DNA of 64,000 nucleotides from Tricholoma matsutake. Lineage: Eukaryota > Basidiomycota > Agaricomycetes > Agaricales > Tricholomataceae. The translations under genes and the position numbers were made by a program. The stretch spans positions 10,292,001 to 10,356,000 of the forward strand of contig AP026542.1 in NCBI GenBank assembly GCA_026075535.2, written 5' to 3'. Position 1 is the stretch's first letter. Each line of letters begins with the position of its first letter. A model generated the notes under the pieces. That model was not told the origin of the DNA. It saw only the letters and a list, made by a program, of their open reading frames with translations, and made no database searches. This document shows positions 46,480-58,850 of this stretch, one piece after another.

Positions 46480-46605
46480 CTGCCCAAGATAGGCAGCTAT
46501 GGAGTGGACAATGCTTCCAAAAGCTCCATGGACTTCCTACACACCATTCCTGACAGTCCCACCTTCAGTGTGCTGCCATTTTTGCTTAATGCACCCCCTA
46601 ATGCC

Positions 46606-47692
46606 ATGGATGCATCAGAGCACCTTGATGTGCTTGAAAGTCACATTACTGGAATATGCATGCAAATTGATTCACTCAAATCTACAATCAAAAACTTCAC
46701 CAGAATCCTTCAGATTAACTCCATGACCAATATTCCCCCCATTGTGACTCCAAGCATGCCCAACAACAATGCACTGCCTAACATGCCCACTAAGGAGCAC
46801 ACCCAGATCAAATTGTCCCCCCCCCCCTGCCAAATTTAATGGCATGCATTTCTTAATTCCTGTGAGTTGTACATCAGTCTCCAGTTGCATCAATTTGTCG
46901 ATGATGCTGCAAAACTTTATTGGGCCTTCACATACATGAAATCTGAATGCACCTATCTCTATGTGGACCATATTCTGTGCCAAACTAAAGAGCTTGGTTC
47001 TCTACCTTTCTCCATTTGGGGTGACTTTTGAGCAAAGTTTGTACACCACTTTTGTCCTCTCAACAAGCAACACTGAGCAGCGACACAGCTTGAGTCATCC
47101 TCTTACCATCAGGCATGTCAATCCATGGATGATCATATTGATGAGTTTAAGGACTTGGTGGACATGGGAGGATATGGAAGTGGGCTACCAGTGGTGGTGA
47201 AGTTCTGACAGAGCCTCAACCATGAAATTCAGGACCAGATTGCACAGATGTTGGAAAGGCACCTGGCAGACAATGATATCTATGCTTGGTATGAAGCTGC
47301 TTCACTCTGTGATGAGAACTGACTCACAAATGTGGCATTTAATGCTGCATTCTGGGCTCCAACTACCACTCATGCACCCTACACCTTCAATTGAACCCTC
47401 CCCTAATGTAACCCCATTCCTGTCTGTCAGACTCCAGCACCAGCCATCAATGTCCCAGCACCAATGGATGTTGATGCAGCCCACAGCCACACATGTAAGT
47501 TGGATCTCTGCTACAACTGGACACATGGCTAGAGTGTGTCCCCATTGTCAGGATATTCATGTGCTCACCCCTGATGGGCAAGATGAACTGCTCCAGGACC
47601 TGTTGGCACTTGTAGATGTCAAGGAAGCAAAGGGTCAGGAGATCAAATCAGAAGCTGTAGAGGAGCAGGATTTTTCTATTTGCAGCAAGTGA
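46606..47692 (+). pseudogene. G1 gag (copy 3), broken
   Basis: ATG at 46606 aligned to the intact Gag. There is a frame change at a C-run near 46825, TGA stops at former Arg sites (for example 47028 and 47206), and loss of part of the zinc knuckle (the CYRCGEPG segment is missing near 47512). Confidence 0.88.
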
Positions 47693-50600
47693 ATCATATG
47701 CTCTCATTGCCTGTCCATAACCACTTTGAAGTTTTGTCAGTTGAATCCCTGGAGAATGAATTTGATTCCATGACTGTTCCCCTCTTTGACTCTTTGAAGT
47801 TGGCTGAAGATGTACCTGCTCTTCCTATCTCTCCCTCTGCCCCATGCTGCAAAATTAAATCATGAGAGTGCAAACTACCATGCAAATATATTCTTGCATC
47901 CACTCCCTCTACACATTCCTTGAACCTAGCAATTGAACTACAGACTACTGACACTGGACAGATAGATACTTGGTGTCTCTGTGCTCCTGGACTCTGGTGC
48001 GACTGGTCTCTTCATTGATGCCCATCTTGCACAACAACATCACCTGAATACTCACTCACTCTTGCATCCAATACCTGTTTATAATGTGGATGGGTCCCCA
48101 AATGAAGCTGGTGCCATCCAAGAGGTTGTAGACCTGGTCTTCCATTACAAAGATCATAGTGAGCATGCCCTTTTTGCTGTCACTCAGTTAGGAAAGCAGA
48201 AGGTGATCTTGGGCTATCCATGGCTTCAAGACCATAACCCAGAGGTCAACTGGTGTACTGGGGAGGTTACAATGAGCCAGTGTCCATCCCACTGTCACAC
48301 TTGTTTCACAGAAGCCAGACAAGAATGCCATGGACAAAAGGCCTCAGTATGACATACTCAGAAGTGTCATGCCAGACCCCTGCTGGTGCCTGATGTGTCA
48401 TTAGAGGGGGTCCTGATCTGATGCCAGACTCAGATGATGATGATGAGGAGCCAAAGGAAATGGAGGAAGGTGATCAGATTTTTTACACTGCGATTCATCT
48501 AGCACATGAGGTGTGTGCTACATCAAACATATCCCAATGCCTCACTGAGGCCTTTCACAAAAACAATGCTGCTAAACCCTCTACTGATTCCTTGCTTCCT
48601 CATCTCCATGAGTTCAGAGATGTGTTCTCCAAGGAATTGTTTGACTCTCTCCCTGCATGCAAGCCATGGGATCATGAAATTGAACTCACCCCTGGTGCAA
48701 CCCCTTCATCCTGCAAGGTCTATCCTCTCTCTCCTGAGGAGGAGTGACAGCTTGACCAGCTCATTGACAAACACCTGGCCTCTGGATGTATTCAACCATT
48801 GAAGTCACCCATGGCCTCTCCCTTTTTCTTTGTCAAGAAGAAGGATGGCTCACTTTGACTGGTTCAAGATTACAGAAGGCTCAATGATATCACAGTCAAA
48901 AATCACTACCCCTCATCTCCAAACTTGTGAACCAGCTCTGTGGAGCCTGATACTTCACCAAGCTTGATGTCCATTGTGGTTACAATAATGTGAGGATAAA
49001 GGAGGGAGATGAGTCAAAGGCAGCCTTTCATATCAACTGTGGTCTTTTTGAACTGCTCATCATGTTCTTTGTCCTTACTAATAGTCCTGCCACCTTTCAG
49101 ACCATGATGAATGGCATCTTCCATGAACTCATCCCTGAGGGTGCTGTTTGTATCTACTTCAATGACATCCTCATCTTCACTTGCATGGTTGAAGAGCACT
49201 GTCACATCATGTGCCTTGTCCTGGAATGACTTCAACAGTACAAACTCTACCTTTGTCAGGACAAGTGCAAGTGTGAGAAGACCAAGATCAAGTACCTTGA
49301 CCAGATTATCTTGGAAGGTCAGGTGGAGATGGATCTTGTCAAGGTGAATGGGGCCACAGCTTGGCCAACACCCATGAACAAGATAGAGGTGCAGTCTTTC
49401 CTGGGCTTCATCAATTTCTATTGGCATTTTATCAAGGATTTCTCACATCATGCATGACCACTGTTAAACTTGATGGGCAAGGAGGCATGGAGGTGGGACA
49501 ATGCACAACAGGAGGTGTTCAAGAAGCTTAAGGAGATGGTCACTTCTGCTCCCATTCTTACCTTTGCTGATGACTCATGCCCTTTTTGTGTAGAGGCTGA
49601 CAATTCTGACTTTGCAATGGGTGCCATGTTGTCTCAGCAGTCTCTGGAGGACCAGAAGTGGCATCCTGTTGCATTCTATTCCAAAAGCCTTAGTACTGTG
49701 GAGCAAAACTATGGGATCCATGACAAGGAGATGTTGGCAATAATGCATGTGCTTGAGGAGTGGCAACACTTCCTTGAGGGTGCCCAACACCAGGTGGAGA
49801 TTTGGATGGATCACAAGAATCTTGAGTACTTTCTGATGGCCAAGAAATTGAACTGTTGTCAAGCTTGTTGGTCCCTGTATCTATCCAGATTCAACTTCTC
49901 CTTGCACCACCATCTGGGTTGCAGCATGGGGAAGACCAATGCCCTCTCCTGATGTGTGGACCATGGGGATGGCAGCAATGACAATCAAGACATTGTGTTG
50001 TTGCAGCCAAACCTGTTCACCATCTGGGCATTGGAAGGCATTGCACCCCAGGGTGAGGAGCAGGACATCCTATGTGACATTCATCATGCAAACTGTAGCA
50101 GGTTACATGAAAATGTTGTTTCCTGAGCTGTTAAAGAACTGAGGAAGGGATCCACCCTTTTCTTGCATGCAGCAGAGTGGGCTGAAAGTGAGGATTTGTT
50201 GTATTTCAAGGATCACATCTATGTCCCCAATGTCCCAGACCTTTGCTGGTGCATCATATCCCAACACCATGACTCACAGATTGCCAGTCATCCTGAACAC
50301 TGGAAGACCTTGGAGCTCACCTCATGGAATTATTAGTGGCCACAGATGTCACAGCTCATTGGTCAGTATTGTTGTGCTTGTGACCTTTGCTTATTCACCA
50401 AATTCCTTGTCACAAACCCATTGGCAAGCTATTCCTGTTCCAGAGAGTCATTGGGATGTTGTCAGTGTTGACTTTGTGGTGGAGTTGCCAGAGTCGAATG
50501 GGTTTGATGTGGTGATGTGCACAGTTGATTCAGTGGGGAAACACACTCACTTTATTCCCACTCACATCACTGTCAGTGCCCTGGGTGCCACCTAATTCTA

Positions 50601-50713
50601 TCTCCACCATGTGTGGAAGTTACATGGACTTCCTGGCACTTTCCTTTCTGACCATGGCCCTCAGTTTGTGGCAGAGTTCACTTGCAAGCTGTACTGACTT
50701 CTGGGGATCAAAC
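47680..50713 (+). pseudogene. G1 pol (copy 3), broken and cut off
   Basis: Keeps protease LLDSGATGLF (~47985), RT, RNase H (VEADNSDFAMGA) and part of the integrase to the ADFTCKL-type region. The RT active site YLDD reads YFND near 49155. It has numerous TGA stops, such as 48746 and 49440, and several small indels. It ends at the copia insertion point. Confidence 0.88.
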
Positions 50714-51055
50714 TGTTGTAATATCAAGCCCTCCGTGTGATCCCCGTCATACCTGGTAGTTATTTGTTATTCACTTTCTTGCATCTTTGTTATTCAAGAA
50801 CTCATATCATTCTTTTGATTACTTACTCCTATCTTCAACACTATGTAAAGCTCGTAGTCGTAGTTCCCCACCTCAGTGATTTACCATTCACTGAGGTGTA
50901 AGCCTTACTCATCTTACTTTGTTATACTCTCACTTATCTTGCAGTAGTACTTCGTTATCTCTTCTAGGTACTACTCAATATACTTAGTGATTTACCATTC
51001 ACTGAGGTTACTTTGTTATCTCTTCTAGTTTCACTTCTGGTCCCCGCATTCTACA
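50714..51055 (+). repeat. Copia 5' LTR
   Basis: 342 bp, TGTTGTAATA ... TTCTACA. It contains two 25-bp direct copies of a hairpin, cctcagtga-tttaccat-tcactgagg at 50871-50896 and a near copy at 50983-51007. Confidence 0.88.
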
Positions 51056-51069
51056 GGTTATGGGCCCTG
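51056..51069 (+). promoter_or_regulatory. Copia primer-binding site (initiator tRNA-Met half)
   Basis: ggttatgggccct directly after the LTR. Drosophila copia and relatives use ggttatgggccc(ag), complementary to the anticodon-stem region of initiator tRNA-Met. The site overlaps the first in-frame ATG (51060). Confidence 0.8.
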
Positions 51070-51960
51070 ACAACACCTACGACATGACTTCGACAACCAA
51101 TGCTCAAATTTTGAAGCTCCCAAAACTTCAAAGTGACAGCTCTAACTGGTTGACCTACCAGGAGCGCATCATTAATCATCTCACTTCGAAAGCTCCCGGG
51201 TTGAAGAAGCATCTCTTAGGCACTGTGCAAAAACCGGTTGTACTCCAAGAGCGAAACGGATCCTTCTACAAACCTCATAGCCTTGCTCCACTGACCGATG
51301 AGGAAGTTGAGAAGCATGAGGAAGAAGAGGAGGCCTACGAGCACAAGCAGGCAACCATTTGAGAGATCATTTATCAAACTGTCGATAAGTCCACATTTCT
51401 TCAGGTCAAGAATGAGACAAGTGCAGCCAATGTCTGGAAGAAAGTGATCTCCATCCATGCCAACAAGGGCTCATTGTACGTGACAAACCTCCTCACCCAG
51501 CTTCGAACTCTCCGACTCACCAAGAATGGGGACATGCGCAAGCACCTCACGAAGCTGATGGAAATCAGGGAATGGCTTACCGAGATGAATTGTCCAGTCA
51601 CCAACGAGTCATTCGTATCCTGCATCCGCACTTCACTCTCACTCATTCCAACCTATCGAACCCTCCTTATGACACTCTCCACCACTGCTCATGAATTGGG
51701 GAAGAAGCTGACCAGCTCAAATCTCATCTGGCATCTCACAGAAGAAGCAAATTTGATTGCGCTTGAGGACTCTATTAATAAGTCCAACACCGCGATGATG
51801 GCAGCTACGTCAAAATCCAAGGATGGAAAGGGTAAGGGAAACCAAAGGAGAAAGCTAAGGTTCATTGCTCGAACTCCAATTGCAATAAGGACAGTCATAC
51901 AATTGACCAGTGCTTCGTGAAAGGGGGAGGAAAGGAGAAGGAAGCACCCGAGTGGTTCAA
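51060..51960 (+). pseudogene. Copia Gag, broken
   Basis: In-frame ATG at 51060, or more likely the downstream ATG of MTSTTNAQILKLPKLQ. It shows the copia gag signature (NWLTYQERII, VWKKVISIH, LRTLRLTKNGDM). A TGA at 51361 splits it and a frame shift near 51850 separates the zinc knuckle region (HTIDQCF) from the rest. Confidence 0.85.
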
Positions 51961-53023
51961 GAAACAGGCCGCAAGGAAAGCAGCATCAGTGAGTGCACAT
52001 GTCGCCGACAATGTTGACAAAGACGAAGACGAAAACTATGCTATGCTCACCTATAGTATCCCTGATGACCCCAGTGCTCTCATTGTCACCTCCAACTTCA
52101 AATCAGAAGCCCACACCACCTCTGGAGCCAATGGCATTATTCTTGACAGTGGTGCCAGCTGCCACTTCACTCCTGATCATTCAAAACTCACGAACTACAC
52201 TGATATTAACCCTGAGCCTATAAGAGCTGCTGATGGACGTACCTTCAGTGTGCTTGGTAAGGGTGATCTCAAGGTTGAGCTACCTAATGGAGATCAGAAA
52301 TCGACTCCAATAATGCTCAAGAACGTTTACTACTCACCTCACATGGCATTCACCTTAATGTCCATCTCCTGTGTCAACCAGGCTGGATTCTCTCTGTTCA
52401 TCAAGAACGGATCTTGCATCATTTGTAGCCCAAAATCGAGCATCATTGGTCGTATTCTGCTTGTTCAAGGGCTTTACCATGTCAGTAGCTTGTTCAACCC
52501 ATCTTCCACACCTTCCACAAACTCTGTGACAAAGCTTATGTCAATCAGTGAACTCCATTGCAAAATGGGGCACATAAATCATGATGACTTATGCAGGATG
52601 GTGAAGCAGGGGATGGTTACCAGGATTGAAGTTGATCTTGACTCGAAACCCAAATTCTGCAAAGCCTGCATCAAGGCTAAAGTGGATAGGAAGCCATTTC
52701 CAAAGAAAAGCGAGATGGTGTACACAAAGTACAGGGAGAAAGTCATCTCAGACTTGTGGGGACCAGCCAGAGTTGAATCGCTAGGCGGGAAGAAGTATTA
52801 CTTCCTGTTTAAGGATCTGTATAGCTGTGAGGAGAAAGTTTACTTCTTGAAGGCAAAATCCAATGCATTTACCAACTATAAGAAATATGAGGCTTGGGCA
52901 TTAGTACAATGCAATGCATGAGTCAAGATATTCAGATCTGACCATGCAGGCGAGCTGACGAGCAAGGAGTTTAACAAACACCTTTAAAATGCTGGAATGG
53001 TTTGCCACCTCACTGTCCATGAC
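51917..53023 (+). pseudogene. Copia protease and integrase N-terminus, cut at 53023
   Basis: Protease motif ILDSGASCHF at ~52140; GAG-pre-integrase zinc motif (LHCKMGHINHDDL with KFCKACIKAK) at ~52555-52680; integrase start DLWGPARVES with Asp at ~52750. A TGA at 52919 and a TAA at 52986 follow (near EFNKHL). The block ends at HLTVHD, where G2 begins. Confidence 0.88.
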
Positions 53024-53440
53024 TGTTACAATTTTGTTATCGTAACCCTGGATGACCAGATGTATGCTGGCAAGGCTGGGTACTTTATTTTTCTCATTCG
53101 ACTCAACTCACTTCTGATGGGAGATGCTTTGACGCATGGTGACTCCATGCACCCAAACCCACTCCCACACATGCTGTGATATGACAGCCCCCTTGACATG
53201 AGGTCCATAACGTTGGACTCTCATGATCGACATGCTGCGCCACAGCATGTCCTTGACATTGGATCCTTGACATTGGATCCGTGACATTGGACGCCTCATG
53301 CTAGGCATGAGGCCTATTATCTCTATTCTTACTTGATATGCATCTACCTTTCCAATTGGATGATAGGTAGTCCTAGAATAGTATATAAGCTGTAGCTACA
53401 CTCTTTGTATTCCTCAGCTTGACCTAATTCAAATAACGGT
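53024..53440 (+). repeat. G2 LTR or leader, boundaries uncertain
   Basis: TG-starting region with hairpins gacatgctg-cgcca-cagcatgtc (53229-53251) and gcctcatgc-tag-gcatgaggc (53293-53313), and three ttgacattggat(c/g) repeats. A second plausible LTR start is tgtgatatgacag at 53177. A tatataagc TATA-like box at 53380 would place transcription start near 53410. No partner LTR is present to fix the ends. Confidence 0.5.
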
Positions 53441-53463
53441 CTTAGACTCAACCAGAACACTTG

Positions 53464-53673
53464 ACAGCTTAGAAAGCCCCTAGCTGTGATAACATCAAAC
53501 TCGACAGTTGGAAAGCCTCCAACTGTGATATACAAACCTACGGTCTGCTCAGAAAGCCTCTGAGTACAGATAGCCATGTCAACTTGAGGAAGTACCCAAG
53601 TGAAGGCAGGAAGCCCAATATGCTAGGAAAGCCTCCTAGTGCAATACAAGACAGTTGGAAAGCCTCCAACTGT
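53464..53673 (+). promoter_or_regulatory. Array of five to six short hairpins with shared AAGCC-type loops
   Basis: Stems: 53504-53526 and 53651-53673 (9+5+9, acagttgga/tccaactgt), 53548-53564 (ctcaga/tctgag), 53623-53639 (ctagga/tcctag), all with loop aagcc. 53464-53487 (acagct(t)ag/ctagctgt) and 53582-53601 (acttg..gg/cc caagt, loop aagta) are slightly irregular. Different stem sequences that still pair point to selection on RNA structure. The array lies between the LTR region and gag, where packaging or translation signals sit. Confidence 0.75.
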
Positions 53674-54000
53674 AACATACAGAGCCAAGGCTGAGTTGAG
53701 ACCTATAGTCTTAACAAAAGGTCAAGCTGATCTACAAACTCCACCTACCTAGGTGCAGACACAACGTCTTTCAGACAAAGCCCAGACAGACCTCCAACCG
53801 GAGCATCATCATCAGGAAGAACCCCGTGGTATAGATACCAGGGTTGACTAGTACGATACTCGGAACCAGCACAGAAGTGGTTCTCAAAGAGAACCAGTGA
53901 CGAAGAACCCCGATACCTCGACGAAGAGGATTTTAGATCCTTCGATAAAGAAGAAACCCCAGAACGAGATCCATTCTCCCTATCCAACAACAACACCAAC
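53674..54000 (+). other. G2 leader between hairpin array and gag
   Basis: CG-poor sequence without an open frame of note. It ends in an A/C-rich caacaacaccaac stretch immediately before the gag ATG, a favourable start context. Confidence 0.5.
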
Positions 54001-54852
54001 ATGTCTACCGAACCCACCACATCGACCAAGGAGATCAGAATATGAACCCCCTCTGACTTCACAGGGGACAGAACTAGAACTGCAAAGTTCTTACAAGAAG
54101 TGAAACTCTATCTGAGAGTGAACCATGGAATCTACGACACCGATGAGAAGAAGATCATCTTTGCGTTGTCCTTCATGAATGGAGGAACTGCTGCACCCTG
54201 GGCACAGACTTGGGCAGAAAAGGAAGACCTAGGGACATGGTCAACCTTCAAAGCGATGCTCAAGGCAGCATTCACACCAATTGATGAAGCTGGCAGAGCC
54301 AGAACCGAGATGAAGACACTGAAGCAGGGACAGGACCTGGAGGACTACATTGCGCAGTTCTGAATCCTGCAAGAAAAGGCGGGAATCAACGATGATACCA
54401 CCCTGATAGAACTCTTCATGGATGGGTTAAACCCCAAGCTCCTTGAGAGGATCTTTAACATGGAGACAATCCCCACAGCGCTGGAGGGGATGATCAACAC
54501 CGCCTCAAAATATGACGGACAGTGGAGGAGAGCAAAGGCCATAACAGGGAGACTGCAGGAAGCTTTGACAAGGAAGCTGCCAAACTCCAAGGCAAAGGAG
54601 ACCCCACTTGAGATCAACCAGCTCTCCTACCAGGAGAGGATTGAACATATGAAAAAAAGACCGTGCTTTGTGTGCCATCAGACTGGACACAGAGCATCCA
54701 AACACAAGAAAGGGGAAAAGAGGACCAAGGACTGGCCATTCCCAAAGAATAAAGGCAAGGAAGCCTACTTGAAGATCCGAGCGATCATGAAAGAACTCAA
54801 CGAAGAAGAAAAGAAAGGAGCTCTCACTGCAATTGAGGATGAGGGTTTTTAA
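54001..54852 (+). pseudogene. G2 Gag, interrupted by two TGA codons
   Basis: ATG at 54001 (MSTEPTTSTKEIRI), TGA at about 54043, then SDFTGDRTRTAKFLQEVKLYL (capsid region), TGA at 54361 (expected Arg after AQF), then ILQEKAGIND to EDEGF, stop TAA. A zinc-knuckle-like CFVCHQTGHRASKH reads CCHH where CCHC is usual. Confidence 0.85.
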
Positions 54853-54869
54853 AGAGGTGGTCTGCCTCG

Positions 54870-57800
54870 ATGCCAGGTACCACCAAACTCTCTGTCTGCT
54901 CTGTACTACTAGCCACTTTGAAGAATCAATCTATGCATTTAGATGTCAAAGTGCTAGGAGCAGGCAGAGGGAAAGCCATCAAAACCGAAGCCCTACTCGA
55001 CTCTGGAGCGGGAGGGATATTCATGAGTCATAAATTTGTGGAGAGCAGCGGATTTGAGCTGCACCCCCTGGAGAAGGTGATCAAGGTCAAAAACGTGGAT
55101 GGAACCCCAAACAAGAAAGGGGAGATTTCCCACTATGCCAGGGAACTCCTGACAATCAATGGAAGAACCTTCCCAACGACCTTCCTCATTGCAGGACTGG
55201 GAAAGGAATCAGTCATCTTGGGCTTGCCGTGGCTCAGGAGAATCAATCCAGTAATCGACTGGAGAATTGGAACCTTCCAATTCAGGACGAATGACAAGAC
55301 CCATCCTGAATTCTCATATGGAAGAGGAAGAACCCTTATTGGTAGGGTACAGACCAAGAAAACTGATGATGAACACTTGTCATGGCGCCAGAGGGGAACC
55401 GAAAAGAAGAAGGACCCCCTAGACATGACAAAAGAAGAGCGACAGGCATGGTGCCAAAAGATCATCACCAAAGGACAAGAAAGGCTTGCCCTCAAGAAGG
55501 AGACTGCTGAGGAAGAACGAGCACGATGGAAAAAGGTGGCAACCAGAGAACTGGAGAAACTGGCCACCAAGAAAGAAGAAAGACGACTGGCATTTGCCCG
55601 AATAGTCACGAAACAGAGGGAAAAGATTACCCTGAAGAAAGAGAAACTGACGAATGAAGAATGGTGAATGGATTGCTGAAGAATCGTCACCAAGGCAAGA
55701 TTAATGGGGGGAGCCCTCCATGCTGAACCAAGAAGAAGCAAGATGCCTGTTGAGACAAGAAAGGCGACGATTGAAGAAATAAACAATGAAGAGATCGCAA
55801 TCACGACTCTTCAGAATGCAGAACCCATTGGGCCGCAAGACAAAGAAGACACTGGGAAGGAAAACCCAGCACAGGCAAACCACGAACAGGCAATGGAACA
55901 GGCAATGGAACAACCGAAAGAGACACCCGAACTAAAGATTGAAGACGATGAGCTGCTGGTCGCCTACATCCGAGGAGAACCCATCATTGGAATATTCGAA
56001 CCAGCTAGGACACCGCTGACAGAGGAGTATGACGAGCCAAGATACAGATATTCTCAGACGATGAAGACAATCTCTCGGATCATAAAGGCAAAAGGATCAC
56101 CATGATATGCTTATGGACAGAATATCTGGATCAGGGCAAAAACATCGGTCTCACAACACCTGACACACAAGAAGGAAGGAGACCCCGAACAAAAGACCCT
56201 TGATGAACTACTCCCCGAACAGTACAGGGAGTACCGACGGATATTCGAAAAGGAAGCATCGGAGAGATTCCCAGAATCAAGACCCTGGGATCATGCGATT
56301 GAACTGAAAATGGATTTTACGGCAAAGGATTGCAGGGTTTACCCATTGTCACTGGCAGAACTCGACGAGTTTCTCGATGAAAGCCTACAGAAGGGATACA
56401 TTCAACCATCGAAATCACCCATGGCATCACCATTCTTCTTCATGGCAAAGAAGGACTCAGATGCGCTATGACCCTGCCAAGATTACAGGTATTTGAACAA
56501 TGGAACGATCAAGAATACCTACCCGCTGCTGCTGGTAGAAGACCTGTTGGACAAACTGAGAGGGGCAAAATGGTTTACAAAACTGGACATCTGATGGGGA
56601 TATCACAATGTCAGAATCAAGGATGGAGATCAATGGAAGGCAGCCTTCAAGACAAATTGGGGGCTGTTTGAACCAATGGTGATGTTCTTTGGATTATGCA
56701 ACTCACTGGCAACCTTCCAGGCAATGATGAACGAGATATTCCATGACATGATCAGAGAGGGATGGCTCATGATTTACATGGACGACATCCTGATATTCTC
56801 CAAGGATCAGAACAAACACCAGGAAAGGACAAAGAGGGTACTGCAAAGACTGGCAGAAAACAACTTATACCTGAAGCTGGAGATATGCAAGTTCGATGTC
56901 CACGAAGTGGAATTCTTGGGTCTAATCATCCGACCCAATGAAATTGCCATGGACAACACGAAACTGGCAGGTATACAGGATTGGCCTACCCCGACAAATG
57001 TAAAGGCAGTCAGATCCTTCCTGGGATTTGGGAATTTCTGCAGGAAATTCATTGGACATTTTGCAGAGGCAAGCAGACCGCTTAATGAACTGTCAAAGAA
57101 GAACAAAGCGTTCAACTGGACAACGGAATGTGAACAGGCTTTTCAAACGCTGAAAAGGAAATTTGCAGAAGCCCTGGTACTGCTGATGCCAGACCTGACA
57201 AAGCCATTCACAATTGAATCAGACGCCTCAAAACATGCGACAGGAGGAGTGCTGAGACAAAGGGACATGAATGGAGACTGGCACCCATGCGGATACATAT
57301 TGCATGCGCTAACACCAATGGAACGGAACTACGAGATTTATGACAGGGAGCTGCTAGTGATAATATGATCGCTAGAAACCTGGAGACACTACCTAATGGG
57401 TTCAGAACACCCAGTGGTAATCCTGTCAGATCACAAGAACTTGATGTACTTCCGAATGGCACAGAAACTGAACAGATGACAGGCAAGATGGAGCTTATTC
57501 CTATCGGAATTTGACTTGCAAATTGTCCATGTGCCTGGATCACAGATGGTACAGAGCAATGCATTATCACAAAGGGCGGATCATGTACCAGAAGAAGACA
57601 ACAATAATGAAGATGTCATGATGCTGCCAGAAACAGTATTTGTGAAATTCATTGATACCAAAATGCATGATTTACTCGCAGGGAGTATCATGAAAGATGA
57701 CCTGGTGAAGAGCGCAATCAAGGCGCTAAAGACCAAGGGACTGCCACTGATAAAGTCGGCACTGGAAGATTGGAAGATAGAAGATGGCCTTCTATTCTTC

Positions 57801-58258
57801 TGAGACAGGTGCTACATCCCAGACAACAGAGAACTATGGAAGAAGCTGGTGCAAAAATACCATGAAGGAGTAACCAGCAGACACTTGGGACAATGGCAGA
57901 CAATGGAAATGATTAGGAGGGACTACTGGTGGCCAGGAATGATGACATACATCAAGAACTATGTCGCTGGATGTGCCACATGCCAGCAAATGAAGGTCAA
58001 TACCCACCTGATGACACCCCCACTGCAACCGATCAAATCCAAAGCAACGAGACCATTTGCAATGGTGAGGACAGATTTTATAACCAACTTGCCAGAGTCC
58101 AATGGTTATGATGCACTCATGGTCGTGGTAGACCATGGGCTTATGAAGGGGGTAATTTTTATCCCTTGCAGGAAAATGATAGATGCATTGGGAGTGGCCA
58201 CCCTCTACCTAGACAATGTCTACAAACGATTTGGCCTCCCAGACAAGATCATCTCCAA
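54870..58258 (+). pseudogene. G2 Pol: protease, RT, RNase H, integrase N-half; broken and cut off
   Basis: Protease LLDSGAGGIFMSHKF (~54990) and VILGLPWLRRINPVIDW; a long lysine/glutamate-rich linker (KKEERRLAFARI, MEQAMEQPKE); RT with [12 protein letters not shown] and [10 protein letters not shown] (YMDD ~56775); RNase [15 protein letters not shown]; integrase zinc finger (HEGVTSRHLGQW, CATCQQMK) and VRTDFITNLPES. Stops at ~55665, 56103, 56469, 56596, 57367, 57478 and 57800 are TGA. Four of them (for example LDI-stop-WGY, LNR-stop-QARW) fall on Arg codons of the family. It ends at KIISN. Confidence 0.88.
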
Positions 58259-58684
58259 TGTAAGGGGACTAGGGGGGTGCCCTGTGTGTTTTTCCTATTT
58301 TTTATGTTCGTCCCATATTTTTCCCCACCTCATTTCCTTCTATTCTTCATTTTCTATGATTTTTCCGGATTTTATTACTAATTTTCCCTTGCTATCATGT
58401 TTGTACATGTTGACACTTTTATATTTAGAGGCGGAGTACCCCTTCCGACACATACCCCTTGGTATGATGTCATTCAGCGGCCTTGATCCGCCTATCTCTG
58501 CCTTTTTCTATTTTTAGGTTATATTTGATTTTTGTCGTCTTCACATATACTGGGCATCAGCAAGGGGATCCTTAGAGTTTTCTCTTCAGATTTCCCTTTG
58601 CTAGGTGCGCCCCCAATCCCTGTATTATGTAGCATAATTTTAACTTCGGATTTCCCTTTGCTAGAGGCTTAGGTTGCCCTTATA
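58259..58684 (+). repeat. G1 5' LTR (copy 4)
   Basis: 426 bp. The agagttttct block is at 58574-58583 and its complement agaaaactct at 58687-58696, two bases past the LTR end. Confidence 0.95.
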
Positions 58685-58850
58685 GTAGAAAACTCTCCCC
58701 TAAGGCCTGAAAATTGCGAACGTGCTGCCCAAGATAGGCAGGTACGGACTGGACGACGCTTCCCAAAGCTCCACAGAGTCCCTACACACCGTTCCAGATA
58801 CTCTCGCCTTTATTACGCCGCCATTTTCGCCAAACGCGCTCCCTAGCGAC

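Larger units (their letters stand above)
45292..50713 (+). mobile_element. Ty3/gypsy G1, copy 3, decayed and split by a copia element
   Basis: LTR, leader, gag and pol in standard order with heavy CG loss. It stops at 50713, within the integrase, exactly where a copia LTR starts, so the rest is probably beyond 64000. Its leader carries a separate LTR-like insertion (45761-46479). Confidence 0.9.
53024..58258 (+). mobile_element. Ty3/gypsy family G2, decayed, split by G1 copy 4
   Basis: Starts tgttacaatttt in the copia integrase, with leader, gag, protease and pol in order. It ends inside integrase at KIISN, where a G1 LTR lies. No 3' LTR is in the window. Codon by codon, its stops are TGA at positions expected to be Arg CGA. 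Confidence 0.88.

Noticed and set aside
53464..53673. Hairpin array as a CRISPR array
   Set aside because: Spacing is irregular, stems differ, there are no unique spacers of constant length, and the context is a fungal retroelement.
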